Shown piece after piece: positions 32,704 through 40,965 of a DNA stretch of 64,000 nucleotides. The notes beneath the pieces are model-generated. The model was given only the letters and a program-made list of their open reading frames with translations, ran no database searches and was not told the DNA's origin. A program made the position numbers and the translations under genes. Numbering within the stretch: position 1 is the stretch's first letter; each line of letters begins with the position of its first letter. This DNA is from an uncultured Ruminococcus sp. (lineage in GTDB: Bacteria > Bacillota > Clostridia > Lachnospirales > Lachnospiraceae): assembly GCA_904418845.1 (NCBI GenBank), contig CAJFQC010000001.1:141871-205870 (forward strand), in the 5' to 3' direction.

Positions 32704-34326
32704 ATGATCACGATAAGCGGTAAAAGTGTATTTGGCGGTGTGTCCATCGGAAAGATTATGTTTTATAAAAGAAATGACAAAGTGATCAAGAGGACACATG
32801 TAGATGATGTAGATATTGAGTGGAAGAGATTCCAGGATGCAAAAGATACGGCGGTATCCCAGCTTAAAGGGCTGTATGACAAGGCGATCGCGGATGTTGG
32901 AGAAGCCAACGCGATGATCTTTGAGATTCATCAGATGATGCTGGAGGATCTGGACTACCTTGAGTCCATTGAGAACATCATCCGCACTCAGGAGGTCAAC
33001 GCAGAGTTTGCGGTGGCTACTACAGCGGATAACTTCGCCCAGATGTTTGCGGCTATGGATGACGCTTACATGCAGGGACGCGCCGCGGACGTAAAAGACG
33101 TATCTGAGCGCGTGCTGGATGTCCTGTGCGGTGTGGACGGCGGAATGAAAGAGATGGATGAGCCATGTATCATTGCGGCGGATGATCTGGCTCCCAGTGA
33201 GACCGTACAGCTCGACAAGAGCAAAGTGCTTGGATTTGCCACGATGTATGGTTCATCCAACTCCCATACCGCGATCCTGGCGCGTACGATGAACATACCT
33301 GCGGTGATCGGCCTGGGAGAGGACCTTCTGGCAGAGTATGATGGGAAGATGGCTGTTATCGACGGATTTACCGGAAAACTTTATATCGAACCTGACGAAG
33401 AGACGATGAAAGTGATGCAGGAGAAGCGCCAGAAAGATCTGGAGCAGAAAGCGCTTTTAGAGCAGCTCAAGGGCAAGGAGAATGTCACAAAGAGCGGCCG
33501 GAAGATCAATGTGTACGCCAACATCGGAAATGTGTCCGATGTTGGAGCAGTGCTCAAGAATGACGCGGGCGGAATTGGTTTATTCCGAAGCGAATTCCTG
33601 TATCTGGAGAATACGGATTTTCCGACAGAGGAGCAGCAGTTCTCTGTATACAAGCAGGTGGCAGAGAACATGGCGGGCAAGAAGGTCATCATCCGTACAC
33701 TGGATATCGGCGCTGACAAGCAGGTGGATTACTTTGGGCTGGATAAAGAGGAGAATCCGGCGCTCGGCTACCGTGCGATCCGTATCTGTCTGACCAGGCC
33801 GGAGATCTTCAAGACACAGCTTCGTGCTCTGTACCGCGCGGCAGTCTATGGAAATATTTCTATCATGTTCCCGATGATTATCTCTGTCAATGAGATCCGC
33901 AAGATCAAAGCGATCATCGCGGAGGTGAAGGAAGAACTGAAAAGCGAAGGAATCCCGTATAGAGATGAGGTTGAGCTCGGCGTTATGATCGAGACACCGG
34001 CTTCTGTCATGATCAGCCGTGACTTGGCAAAGGAAGTGGATTTCTTTAGTGTAGGTACAAATGACCTGACCCAGTATACTCTGGCGATCGATCGTCAGAA
34101 TTCCAAGCTGGATCCGTTCTATGACCCGCATCATCCGGCAGTGCTTGCCATGATCAGGATGGCAGCGGAAAATGCACATGCCGAGGGTAAATGGATCGGT
34201 ATCTGCGGTGAGCTGGGAGCTGATCTCGAGCTGACGGAAGAGTTCCTGAAGATGGGACTGGACGAGCTGTCCGTGTCGCCGGCGATGGTGCTTCCACTTA
34301 GAAAGAGAATCAGAGACTGCGAATAA
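32704..34326 (+). CDS. ptsI: PTS enzyme I (phosphoenolpyruvate-protein phosphotransferase)
   Basis: A 540-residue enzyme that takes phosphate from phosphoenolpyruvate and passes it to HPr. The active His188 lies in GSSNSHTAILART, the PEP-binding domain has ALGYRAIR and ETPASVM, and FFSVGTNDLTQYT and GICGELG carry the catalytic C-terminal residues. It is the last gene of ptsHI; a structured hairpin follows at 34378-34442. Confidence 0.97.
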   Translation: MITISGKSVFGGVSIGKIMFYKRNDKVIKRTHVDDVDIEWKRFQDAKDTAVSQLKGLYDKAIADVGEANAMIFEIHQMMLEDLDYLESIENIIRTQEVNAEFAVATTADNFAQMFAAMDDAYMQGRAADVKDVSERVLDVLCGVDGGMKEMDEPCIIAADDLAPSETVQLDKSKVLGFATMYGSSNSHTAILARTMNIPAVIGLGEDLLAEYDGKMAVIDGFTGKLYIEPDEETMKVMQEKRQKDLEQKALLEQLKGKENVTKSGRKINVYANIGNVSDVGAVLKNDAGGIGLFRSEFLYLENTDFPTEEQQFSVYKQVAENMAGKKVIIRTLDIGADKQVDYFGLDKEENPALGYRAIRICLTRPEIFKTQLRALYRAAVYGNISIMFPMIISVNEIRKIKAIIAEVKEELKSEGIPYRDEVELGVMIETPASVMISRDLAKEVDFFSVGTNDLTQYTLAIDRQNSKLDPFYDPHHPAVLAMIRMAAENAHAEGKWIGICGELGADLELTEEFLKMGLDELSVSPAMVLPLRKRIRDCE

Positions 34327-34356
34327 TACACAGTCGGTCAGGATCAAATCTGCATG

Positions 34357-34461
34357 TTACAGGAAATAGAATATAATAGCAGTCGGAAGGCACATATCCG
34401 GGCAGATGAATCTGCACTGGGATAAGATGCCGGCCGGCTGCTTTGCTGTTTTACAGGAAAT
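34357..34461 (+). repeat. Hairpin flanked by an 11-bp direct repeat
   Basis: TTACAGGAAAT occurs at 34357-34367 and again at 34451-34461. Between them, AGCAGTCGG/CCGGCTGCT, GGCA/TGCC, TATCC/GGATA and GCAGA/TCTGC nest into one long interrupted stem (34378-34442) capped by a TGAA tetraloop. It may be the ptsI terminator, though the T run after it is weak, or a separate structured RNA or inserted element. Confidence 0.55.
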
Positions 34462-34515
34462 TCCCTGGACTTACCTGCAAAATTAGCAGAGCAGAAATTT
34501 CCATCTATTTTCGTC

Positions 34516-34544
34516 TTGAAATAATCGAACGTATGTGCTATACT
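34516..34544 (+). promoter_or_regulatory. Promoter of the putative repair operon
   Basis: TTGAAA (34516-34521), 17 bases, TATACT (34539-34544). The spacer contains the first LexA-like box. Confidence 0.75.
34526..34539 (+). promoter_or_regulatory. LexA-like box 1
   Basis: CGAACGTATGTGCT matches the Firmicute LexA/DinR consensus CGAACRNRYGTTYC in the left half and partly in the right. It lies between the -35 and -10 elements. Confidence 0.5.
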
Positions 34545-34551
34545 TTAAAAC

Positions 34552-34565
34552 AGAACGAATGTTCG
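34552..34565 (+). promoter_or_regulatory. LexA-like box 2
   Basis: AGAACGAATGTTCG has the core GAAC-N4-GTTC and fits the consensus CGAACRNRYGTTYC except for the two end bases. It sits just after the -10 element, where a bound LexA would block transcription. Confidence 0.7.
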
Positions 34566-34586
34566 ATTTATGAAAGGGCGGAAAAG

Positions 34587-35909
34587 ATGAAGGCGAGAAT
34601 TCAGGCGGGGATGTCGCTGTACGAAAAACTGAATATTTTATCTGATGCTGCGAAGTATGACGTCTCATGTACGTCCAGCGGCGTGGACAGACAGAATGAC
34701 GGGACAGGTATGGGGAATTGCCGGAAGGCAGGGATATGCCACAGCTTTTCAGCGGACGGAAGATGTATCTCTCTTCTTAAAATATTGTTCACGAATGAGT
34801 GTATCTATGACTGTAAATACTGTATCAATCGTTCTTCCAACGATGTGGTGAGGGCGTCTTTTACTCCGGAGGAAGTATGCACGCTGACGATGGAATTCTA
34901 CAGGAGAAATTATATTGAAGGTTTGTTTCTGAGCTCAGGGATACTTAAAAGCCCGGACTACACGATGGAGCTGATCTATGCCACACTCTGGAGGCTGCGG
35001 CATGAGTGCAGTTTTCAGGGCTATATCCACGTGAAGGCGATACCGGGAGCAGACCAGCGGCTAATCCAGATGACAGGGTATCTGGCGGACAGGATGAGCG
35101 TGAATATGGAACTTCCCACGGCAGAGAGCCTTCGGCTTCTGGCGCCTCATAAATCAAGGAAGAATATCCTGACCCCCATGCGTTTTGTCCAGGAGAAGTC
35201 AAAGGAGAACAGGCAGGAGATCATGCTGTACCGGAATGCACCCCGTTTTGTTCCGGCGGGACAGAGCACACAGATGATTATTGGCGCTACGCCGGAGACA
35301 GACTATCAGATTCTTCATGTGACAGAGTCACTGTATAAGAAATTCGATCTAAAGCGTGTGTTTTTTTCTGCCTTTGTGCCTGTCAATGAGGATAAGGCGC
35401 TGCCCTCCATCCGCGATCAGGGCCCGCCGCTTTTGCGGGAACACCGCCTCTATCAGGCGGACTGGCTTCTGCGGTTCTACCACTTTGAGGCGGATGAACT
35501 GCTGGATGAGACAAACCCGAATTTTAATGTGTTCCTTGATCCCAAGTGCTGCTGGGCACTGAAGCATCTGGAGGTATTTCCTGTGGAGATCAACAGTGCG
35601 GACTACCGCACACTCCTGCGGGTGCCCGGAATCGGATATAAGTCCGCAGGACGGATTGTGAAAGCACGCCGGCTGGGGGCTTTGAAGTTCGAGGATCTTA
35701 AGAAGATGGGCGTGGTGCTAAAGCGGGCGTTGTATTTTATCACTTGCAGCGGGAGAATGATGTATCCGGTCCGGCTGGAGGAAGATTATATTACGAGAAA
35801 TCTTCTTAATACAAAGGAAAAGCTGCCGGAAGGTGCGGACGGAATGACATACCGTCAGATGTCGCTTTTTGATGATGTGAATTTCAACAGCAGTACAGCT
35901 GTGTTTTGA
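34587..35909 (+). CDS. Putative DNA modification/repair radical SAM protein (TIGR03916 type)
   Basis: A 440-residue radical SAM protein. The cluster motif is C72-x3-C76-x2-C79 in NECIYDCKYC. Extra cysteines at 28, 45, 51 and 60 might bind a second cluster. The C-terminus has a helix-hairpin-helix, LLRVPGIGYKSAGRIVKARRLG, which suggests DNA contact. This is the family found beside DUF4130 proteins and predicted to act in DNA repair; its substrate is not known to me. The start at 34587 is chosen because the longer frame from 34443 would span the promoter and LexA-like boxes. AAAGGGCGG is the ribosome binding site. Confidence 0.9.
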   Translation: MKARIQAGMSLYEKLNILSDAAKYDVSCTSSGVDRQNDGTGMGNCRKAGICHSFSADGRCISLLKILFTNECIYDCKYCINRSSNDVVRASFTPEEVCTLTMEFYRRNYIEGLFLSSGILKSPDYTMELIYATLWRLRHECSFQGYIHVKAIPGADQRLIQMTGYLADRMSVNMELPTAESLRLLAPHKSRKNILTPMRFVQEKSKENRQEIMLYRNAPRFVPAGQSTQMIIGATPETDYQILHVTESLYKKFDLKRVFFSAFVPVNEDKALPSIRDQGPPLLREHRLYQADWLLRFYHFEADELLDETNPNFNVFLDPKCCWALKHLEVFPVEINSADYRTLLRVPGIGYKSAGRIVKARRLGALKFEDLKKMGVVLKRALYFITCSGRMMYPVRLEEDYITRNLLNTKEKLPEGADGMTYRQMSLFDDVNFNSSTAVF

Positions 35910-35924
35910 GAGGAGGAGCGGAGA

Positions 35925-36743
35925 GTGAAACAGATCTATATATGCACGGATACCATGACCGGCCTTTTCGCCGCTCTCCATGACGCGTGGAAGGAGAACC
36001 GGGATAATGACGCGGGGATCGAAGTGAAGGGAAAGGTACAACAGCAGCTTTTCTGCGAGTACCGGACTGTGGAGGAGTGCGAAAAGAAAGCGGTCCGTCT
36101 GGAGAGGATGATCAGGCGCTATCTGGGACACAGCGCATACCGGGATATCTATCATGCCCTGCTCTCAGACGATGGGGATAAAGGTACAGCGGTATTTAAG
36201 ACCATGCAGGCATCGAGATGTATCCAGGACAGCCATAAGATCATGGATCATCTCAGCCATCCAGAGGTGGCGAAGGTATTCGCCCTTAGCAGGAGTGTGG
36301 CAAATGAGGCACATATGTATGAAGAGTTCATCCGCTTCCGTGAACTGGAAAATGGCATCCTCTTTTCGGAAATCACGCCGAAAGCGCAGATACTGACCTG
36401 CATTGCTGATCATTTTGCAGATCGTTTTCCCCTTGAGAACTGGATGATCTATGACAAGACTCACCGAGTGTTCCTCGTCCATAAAGCCCGGCAGGCATGG
36501 GGGCTTGTCTGGGGTGAGACGCTTGACAATGAGGCGGCGGAGAAAGTGTCAGAGAAAGAGCTGGAATATGAACGGCTCTGGAGCGGTTTTTTTGAATCCA
36601 TTTCTATCAAGGAACGTGAGAACCCCAGATGCCAGCAGAATCATCTTCCGCTGCGGTACAGATCTGATATGACAGAGTTCCTGCAAAAGTCCGCATATGC
36701 GCATGAGCGAAACCTGGAAGCAGAAAGCTTGCATAAAGCCTGA
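35925..36743 (+). CDS. DUF4130 DNA-metabolism protein (TIGR03915 type)
   Basis: A 272-residue protein that begins with GTG after GGAGGAG, 15 bases downstream of the radical SAM gene. Segments IRRYLGHSAYRDIYHALLSD, FIRFRELENGILFSEI and WMIYDKTHRVFLVHKA belong to the family that is always paired with TIGR03916 radical SAM proteins. In other bacteria the related domain is fused to a uracil-DNA glycosylase-family domain, which is the main clue to a repair function. No enzymatic motif is obvious. It is probably the partner or substrate-binding unit of the radical SAM enzyme. Confidence 0.88.
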   Translation: MKQIYICTDTMTGLFAALHDAWKENRDNDAGIEVKGKVQQQLFCEYRTVEECEKKAVRLERMIRRYLGHSAYRDIYHALLSDDGDKGTAVFKTMQASRCIQDSHKIMDHLSHPEVAKVFALSRSVANEAHMYEEFIRFRELENGILFSEITPKAQILTCIADHFADRFPLENWMIYDKTHRVFLVHKARQAWGLVWGETLDNEAAEKVSEKELEYERLWSGFFESISIKERENPRCQQNHLPLRYRSDMTEFLQKSAYAHERNLEAESLHKA

Positions 36744-36792
36744 AATCAGATTATGATAGAAATATTAATATGTAAAAGGCGGAATCATACAG

Positions 36793-39168
36793 TTGTTTGA
36801 AGAAGAAAAAAGTACTGTTCGGATCTCTGTCCGTAATCTGGTGGAGTTTATCCTGCGGGAAGGAGATATAGACAGCAGCCGCTCAGGCGGCATGGACAAG
36901 GACGCCATGCTTATGGGCGGGCGTCTGCACCGCAAGATCCAGCGCCGTATGGGACCCGAGTACCACGCGGAGGTAAGCCTTAAAACGCTGATTGACTGTG
37001 GAGAGTTCTGTATCCAGGTGGAAGGAAGGGCGGATGGTATCATCATAAAAGAAGATAAAACGGAACCTCGCGTAGTCATAGATGAGATCAAGGGTGTATT
37101 AAGAGAGCTCTCGCATATTGATCAGCCGATGAATGTTCATCTGGCACAGGCAAAGTGCTACGCTTATATTTATGCGCGGCAGCAGGGGCTTGACCGGGTT
37201 GGTGTCCAGATGACTTACTGCCGTCTGGACACGGAAGAGATCCGGCGTTTTCAATTTGAGTATGGAAAAGAAGAACTTCAAGAGTGGTTTTATGATCTTG
37301 TCGGAAGTTATGAGAAATGGGCGAGGTTTCAGATTGAGTGGAAGCGGGAGAGAGACGCTTCCATACAGCGGATTGAATTTCCGTTTCCTTATCGAAAAGG
37401 CCAGAGGGATGTGGCGGCGGCTGTCTACCGGACGATCCTGCGCAGGAAAAAGCTCTTTATACAGGCGCCCACCGGAGTGGGGAAGACCATATCCACTGTG
37501 TTTCCTGCAGTAAAGGCTGTGGGGGAAGGACTGGCAGAGAAGTTATTCTATCTGACGGCGAAGACTATCACCCGGACTGTGGCGGAGAATGCTTTTTCCA
37601 CATTGAAGGAGAGGGGGCTTCGTATGAAGGTCATCACTCTGACGGCAAAGGAAAAGATCTGTTTCTGTGAAGAAGCGGTCTGCAGTCCGGATGTATGTCT
37701 TTATGCAAAAGGGCATTTTGACCGTGTTAACGACGCGGTGTTTGACATGATTACCAAAGGGAATGAGATCGACAGGAAGGCCATTGAAGAACAGGCGCAG
37801 AAATACATGGTGTGCCCGTTTGAACTGTCTTTGGATATTTCTACATGGACAGATGCAGTAATCTGTGATTACAATTATGCGTTTGACCCGACGGCTCATC
37901 TAAAGCGTTTTTTTTCAGAGGGAGGGAGCAGAAATTATATTTTTCTTATTGATGAGGCGCACAATCTCGTAGAGCGGGCACGGGAGATGTATAGCGCCCG
38001 ACTTTATAAAGAAGATATGATGGAGGTGAAGCGTCTCACAAAGAAGGATGCTCCTGGTCTGGCAAAAAAATTAGAAGAAGTGAACCGGCTTTTCCTTGCA
38101 TTAAAGCGGGAATGTGAGGATTACATGATATTGGACAGCGTTTCCCACATTGCGCTCAAGCTGATGAATCTGCTGGCAGAGATGGAGAAATTCCTTGAAG
38201 AGCCTGTTGAGGAAAAGAAAAGAGAGCAGGTGACGGATCTGTATTTCCAGGTGCGTTCTTTTGTAAATATCCATGATATCATGGACGAGAACTATGTGGT
38301 ATACAGTGAATTGGAATCTGACGGCAGGTTTAAGGTGAGGCTGTTCTGTGTGAACCCGGCTCAGAATCTACAGTCCTTTCTGGAATATGGAGCGGGGACG
38401 ATATTTTTTTCAGCGACCCTGCTTCCGATCCATTATTATAAAGAATTACTCTCAGTGGAGAAGGAGGATTATGCAATCTACGCAGAGACCCCGTTCCCGC
38501 CAGAGAACCGTCTTCTTCTCATGGGAAGGGACGTAAGTACAAAATATACACTGCGCGGCGCCGGCATGTATGAACGTATCGCGCGATATATCATCATAGC
38601 TGCCAAAGTGAGAAAGGGAAATTATATGGCGTTTTTTCCTTCATATAAAGTGATGGAAGAGGTATACGGGTATTTTCTTTCTAATGCCAGGGGAATTGAT
38701 GCTGTGGTTCAGTCTCAGAGTATGCGGGAGACGGAGAGGGAAGAGTTTCTGGAAATGTTTGAAAAAGAAAGGGAGAACAGCCTGGTCGGTTTTTGTGTGA
38801 TGGGCGGAATTTTTTCTGAGGGAATTGACCTGACAGAAGACAGGCTGATCGGGGCAGTTATTGTAGGAACAGGCCTGCCTCAGGTGTGCAGTGACAGAGA
38901 AATTGTAAAGCAGTATTTTGATGCAATGGGAATGAGAGGATTTGACTATGCGTACCTTTATCCCGGCATGAACAAAGTGCTGCAGTCCGCCGGGAGAGTG
39001 ATCCGTACGGAGACAGACCGGGGAGTGATTCTTCTTCTGGATGACCGGTTTTTACAGAAACAGTACCGCGAGATATTCCCAAGAGAATGGGAAGGGTGCA
39101 GGATATGCAGCGCTGACACCCTCGCTGATCTGGCGGGAGAGTTCTGGGACAGATTATCTCCCGGGTAA
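36793..39168 (+). CDS. PD-(D/E)XK nuclease fused to XPD/DinG-like Fe-S helicase
   Basis: A 791-residue protein. The N-terminal 190 residues look like a Cas4/RecB-type PD-(D/E)XK nuclease: GRADGIII, IDEIKG and HLAQAKCYAY supply the Asp, ExK and Gln-Tyr motifs. The helicase follows with Walker A APTGVGKT (about 225), a cysteine cluster in CFCEEAVC near 291 to CPFE near 338, DEAHNLVE (about 386) and C-terminal ISEG-type motif GIFSEGIDL and QSAGRVIR. The start is probably TTG at 36793 after AAGGCGG, since no ATG fits. It lies 49 bases after the DUF4130 gene with no terminator between, so it looks like the third gene of the same SOS-type operon. It ends two bases before the convergent LysR gene. 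Confidence 0.88.
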   Translation: MFEEEKSTVRISVRNLVEFILREGDIDSSRSGGMDKDAMLMGGRLHRKIQRRMGPEYHAEVSLKTLIDCGEFCIQVEGRADGIIIKEDKTEPRVVIDEIKGVLRELSHIDQPMNVHLAQAKCYAYIYARQQGLDRVGVQMTYCRLDTEEIRRFQFEYGKEELQEWFYDLVGSYEKWARFQIEWKRERDASIQRIEFPFPYRKGQRDVAAAVYRTILRRKKLFIQAPTGVGKTISTVFPAVKAVGEGLAEKLFYLTAKTITRTVAENAFSTLKERGLRMKVITLTAKEKICFCEEAVCSPDVCLYAKGHFDRVNDAVFDMITKGNEIDRKAIEEQAQKYMVCPFELSLDISTWTDAVICDYNYAFDPTAHLKRFFSEGGSRNYIFLIDEAHNLVERAREMYSARLYKEDMMEVKRLTKKDAPGLAKKLEEVNRLFLALKRECEDYMILDSVSHIALKLMNLLAEMEKFLEEPVEEKKREQVTDLYFQVRSFVNIHDIMDENYVVYSELESDGRFKVRLFCVNPAQNLQSFLEYGAGTIFFSATLLPIHYYKELLSVEKEDYAIYAETPFPPENRLLLMGRDVSTKYTLRGAGMYERIARYIIIAAKVRKGNYMAFFPSYKVMEEVYGYFLSNARGIDAVVQSQSMRETEREEFLEMFEKERENSLVGFCVMGGIFSEGIDLTEDRLIGAVIVGTGLPQVCSDREIVKQYFDAMGMRGFDYAYLYPGMNKVLQSAGRVIRTETDRGVILLLDDRFLQKQYREIFPREWEGCRICSADTLADLAGEFWDRLSPG

Positions 39169-39170
39169 TA

Positions 39171-40061
39171 TTAACGATTATCTCCCTGGAAATAGTTCAG
39201 GAATTCCATGGCGGCACGGGGCAGAGGAAGATGCTCATTGTAGGCGATGGCAAGCTCACGCTCAGGCAGTTCTTCTTTTGTCTTAAGGACAAAGATATCT
39301 TTTTCGGCATCTGGTATGCAGTAATCCGGTACAAAAGCGATGCCAAGCCCGATTCGCGCAAGGTCAATGAGAAGGTCATTGCTTGTCAGCTCAATTTCAG
39401 GAACAAGGTCAAGCTGGTGCTGCTGGAATACCTGATGAATAAATTCGTTTGTTGTGCTGTTCTTATCAAGCATCAGGATCGGATAGCGCAAAAGCCGGGA
39501 GAAAGAAAGCGTTTCCTCCTTAAGCTCAAGAAAAGGGGCTCCGGCGATAAATACATCTCGGAATTTTTTGATCCGTATAGTGGAAGATGCAGTGCCGAGA
39601 TAATTGTTCGGATAGTTGACCACGATCAGATCCACAAGCCCGTTCTGAAGGAGCTGGGCACATTTCATGGAAGTCTGGTTGACGACCTTGATGTGAGCGC
39701 CGGGGAAAGCTCTGTGAAAACGCTCCAGATACGGGATGAGAAAATACCGGCAGATCGTGTCGCTGGCTCCGATCCGGATCTGTCCTCCGGTGGAAGCAGC
39801 GTCGAGAAGCTGTGTCTCCCCTTTTCGGATGAGGTTCATGGCAGGCTCGATATGGCGCATGAGGATCTCGCCCTCAGGGGTAAGCCGGACTTTTTTTGTA
39901 CTGCGGATAAAAAGGGTCTGGTCCAGTTTCCGCTCCAGTGTCTTGATGGACTGGCTGACCGCGGACTGGGAGATGAAGAGGCGTTTGGACGCCTCGGAAA
40001 AATTCAGGGTAGAAGCGACATGGTAAAAAACCTTGTATAATTCATAATTGATATCGATCAC
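39171..40061 (-). CDS. LysR-family transcriptional regulator
   Basis: A 296-residue LysR protein with the winged helix in residues 1-60 (NFSEASKRLFISQSAVSQSIKTLE) and a standard effector domain. It starts with GTG at 40061 after AGGAGGT. The promoter at 40091-40119 faces it. It is divergent from the Lit-like gene and ends head-to-head with the helicase. Effector and targets are unknown; the CbbR/CysL/Cbl-like pattern is too general to assign. Confidence 0.88.
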   Translation of the reverse strand: MIDINYELYKVFYHVASTLNFSEASKRLFISQSAVSQSIKTLERKLDQTLFIRSTKKVRLTPEGEILMRHIEPAMNLIRKGETQLLDAASTGGQIRIGASDTICRYFLIPYLERFHRAFPGAHIKVVNQTSMKCAQLLQNGLVDLIVVNYPNNYLGTASSTIRIKKFRDVFIAGAPFLELKEETLSFSRLLRYPILMLDKNSTTNEFIHQVFQQHQLDLVPEIELTSNDLLIDLARIGLGIAFVPDYCIPDAEKDIFVLKTKEELPERELAIAYNEHLPLPRAAMEFLNYFQGDNR

Positions 40062-40090
40062 TATAAGACCTCCTAATAAATAATGATTGT

Positions 40091-40119
40091 ATTATAAGCT
40101 ATATAAAATAAAAACACAA
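40091..40119 (-). promoter_or_regulatory. Promoter for the LysR gene
   Basis: Minus-strand TTGTGT (40119-40114), 17 bases, TATAAT (40096-40091), about 30 bases before the GTG start. Confidence 0.65.
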
Positions 40120-40139
40120 TACAGAGAAGAGGTACACCA

Positions 40140-40850
40140 ATGGAAAGTATGAAAAAATTACAATGGGCAGCGGCAATCATCTTTGCCTTTGCGGTCATTG
40201 CCGCGGCGCTGATCTCAAGCTTTGAGATCGCGATGTATTCGGATTTTGGTTTTTATGAGAAAGAATATGAGAAATATGATGTCCTGTCAGACCTGGATAT
40301 GACCATGGAGGATGCCATGTATGTGACCAGGGAGATGATGTCATATCTGAGGGGAGAAAAAGAAGAGTTATCCGTGCTTACTACGATAGAGGGAAGAGAG
40401 CAGGATTTTTTTAATGAGCAGGATCGTTTTCACATGGGTGAGGTGCGGGAGCTCTTTATCGGAGGGCTGAACATCAGGACCGGAGCGTGTGTGGCAGGAG
40501 CGCTGTGCCTGATCTTTCTGCTTGTATCCCGCGCAGATATAAAAAGACTTCTTTCAAAATCTTATTGGATAGCCCTGGGGATATCGGCTGGTGCCGTGGC
40601 GGTTATCGGTATTGCCTCGTTCGTGGATTTCAACGCGGTGTTTGTGCGCTTTCATCATATCTTTTTTGACAATGATCTGTGGATATTTGATCCGGCAGAA
40701 GATTACATGATCCGCATGCTGCCGGAAGGACTGTTCTATGATTTTGTCATGAGGATCGGCGGACTCTTTGTGGGGATGCTGGCGGTGCTGTTCCTGCTGA
40801 GTATTTTGCCGGCAGCGGTCTCAAAAATACGGAAAAAGCAATGTGATTAG
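40140..40850 (+). CDS. DUF1461/TIGR01906 membrane protein, candidate lipoprotein transacylase Lit
   Basis: A 236-residue protein with four or five membrane helices (about 9-29, 113-130, 143-163, 205-227). An external loop holds FHMGEVRELF with H98, and FHHIFFDNDLWIFDP with H172/H173 precedes the DYMIRMLPEGLF stretch. This is the DUF1461 family. Lit of Enterococcus and Bacillus, which moves an acyl chain from the lipid to the N-terminal Cys of lipoproteins, belongs to this family as I remember it and needs conserved histidines. Assignment is by pattern and not certain. Confidence 0.75.
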   Translation: MESMKKLQWAAAIIFAFAVIAAALISSFEIAMYSDFGFYEKEYEKYDVLSDLDMTMEDAMYVTREMMSYLRGEKEELSVLTTIEGREQDFFNEQDRFHMGEVRELFIGGLNIRTGACVAGALCLIFLLVSRADIKRLLSKSYWIALGISAGAVAVIGIASFVDFNAVFVRFHHIFFDNDLWIFDPAEDYMIRMLPEGLFYDFVMRIGGLFVGMLAVLFLLSILPAAVSKIRKKQCD

Positions 40851-40854
40851 CAAT

Positions 40855-40867
40855 GCTTATCATAAGC
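40855..40867. repeat. Short palindrome after the Lit-like gene
   Basis: GCTTAT-C-ATAAGC is a perfect 13-base dyad just after the Lit-like stop. It is too small for a terminator and may be an operator or chance. Confidence 0.4.
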
Positions 40868-40882
40868 CTTTAATTATATTAA

Positions 40883-40912
40883 TTGTACTAATGAAGTGAA
40901 CTGTGGTACGAT
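40883..40912 (+). promoter_or_regulatory. Candidate promoter for purL
   Basis: TTGTAC (40883-40888), 18 bases, TACGAT (40907-40912). No purine riboswitch is recognisable in the short leader. Confidence 0.5.
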
Positions 40913-40965
40913 ACAGACAGATAGTTTCAGTATGATACGTATGTAAGATGTAAAGGAGACTGTAT

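Noticed and set aside
34378..34450. Known riboswitch (cobalamin, c-di-GMP, guanidine) in the ptsI hairpin
   Set aside because: The conserved boxes of these classes are absent; only a single long stem is seen.
34443..34586. Upstream extension of the radical SAM frame
   Set aside because: It would cover the promoter and both LexA-like boxes, and the family starts near the methionine at 34587.
40851..40965. Purine riboswitch before purL
   Set aside because: The leader after the promoter is about 45 bases, too short for the purine aptamer, and its conserved loop pairs are absent.
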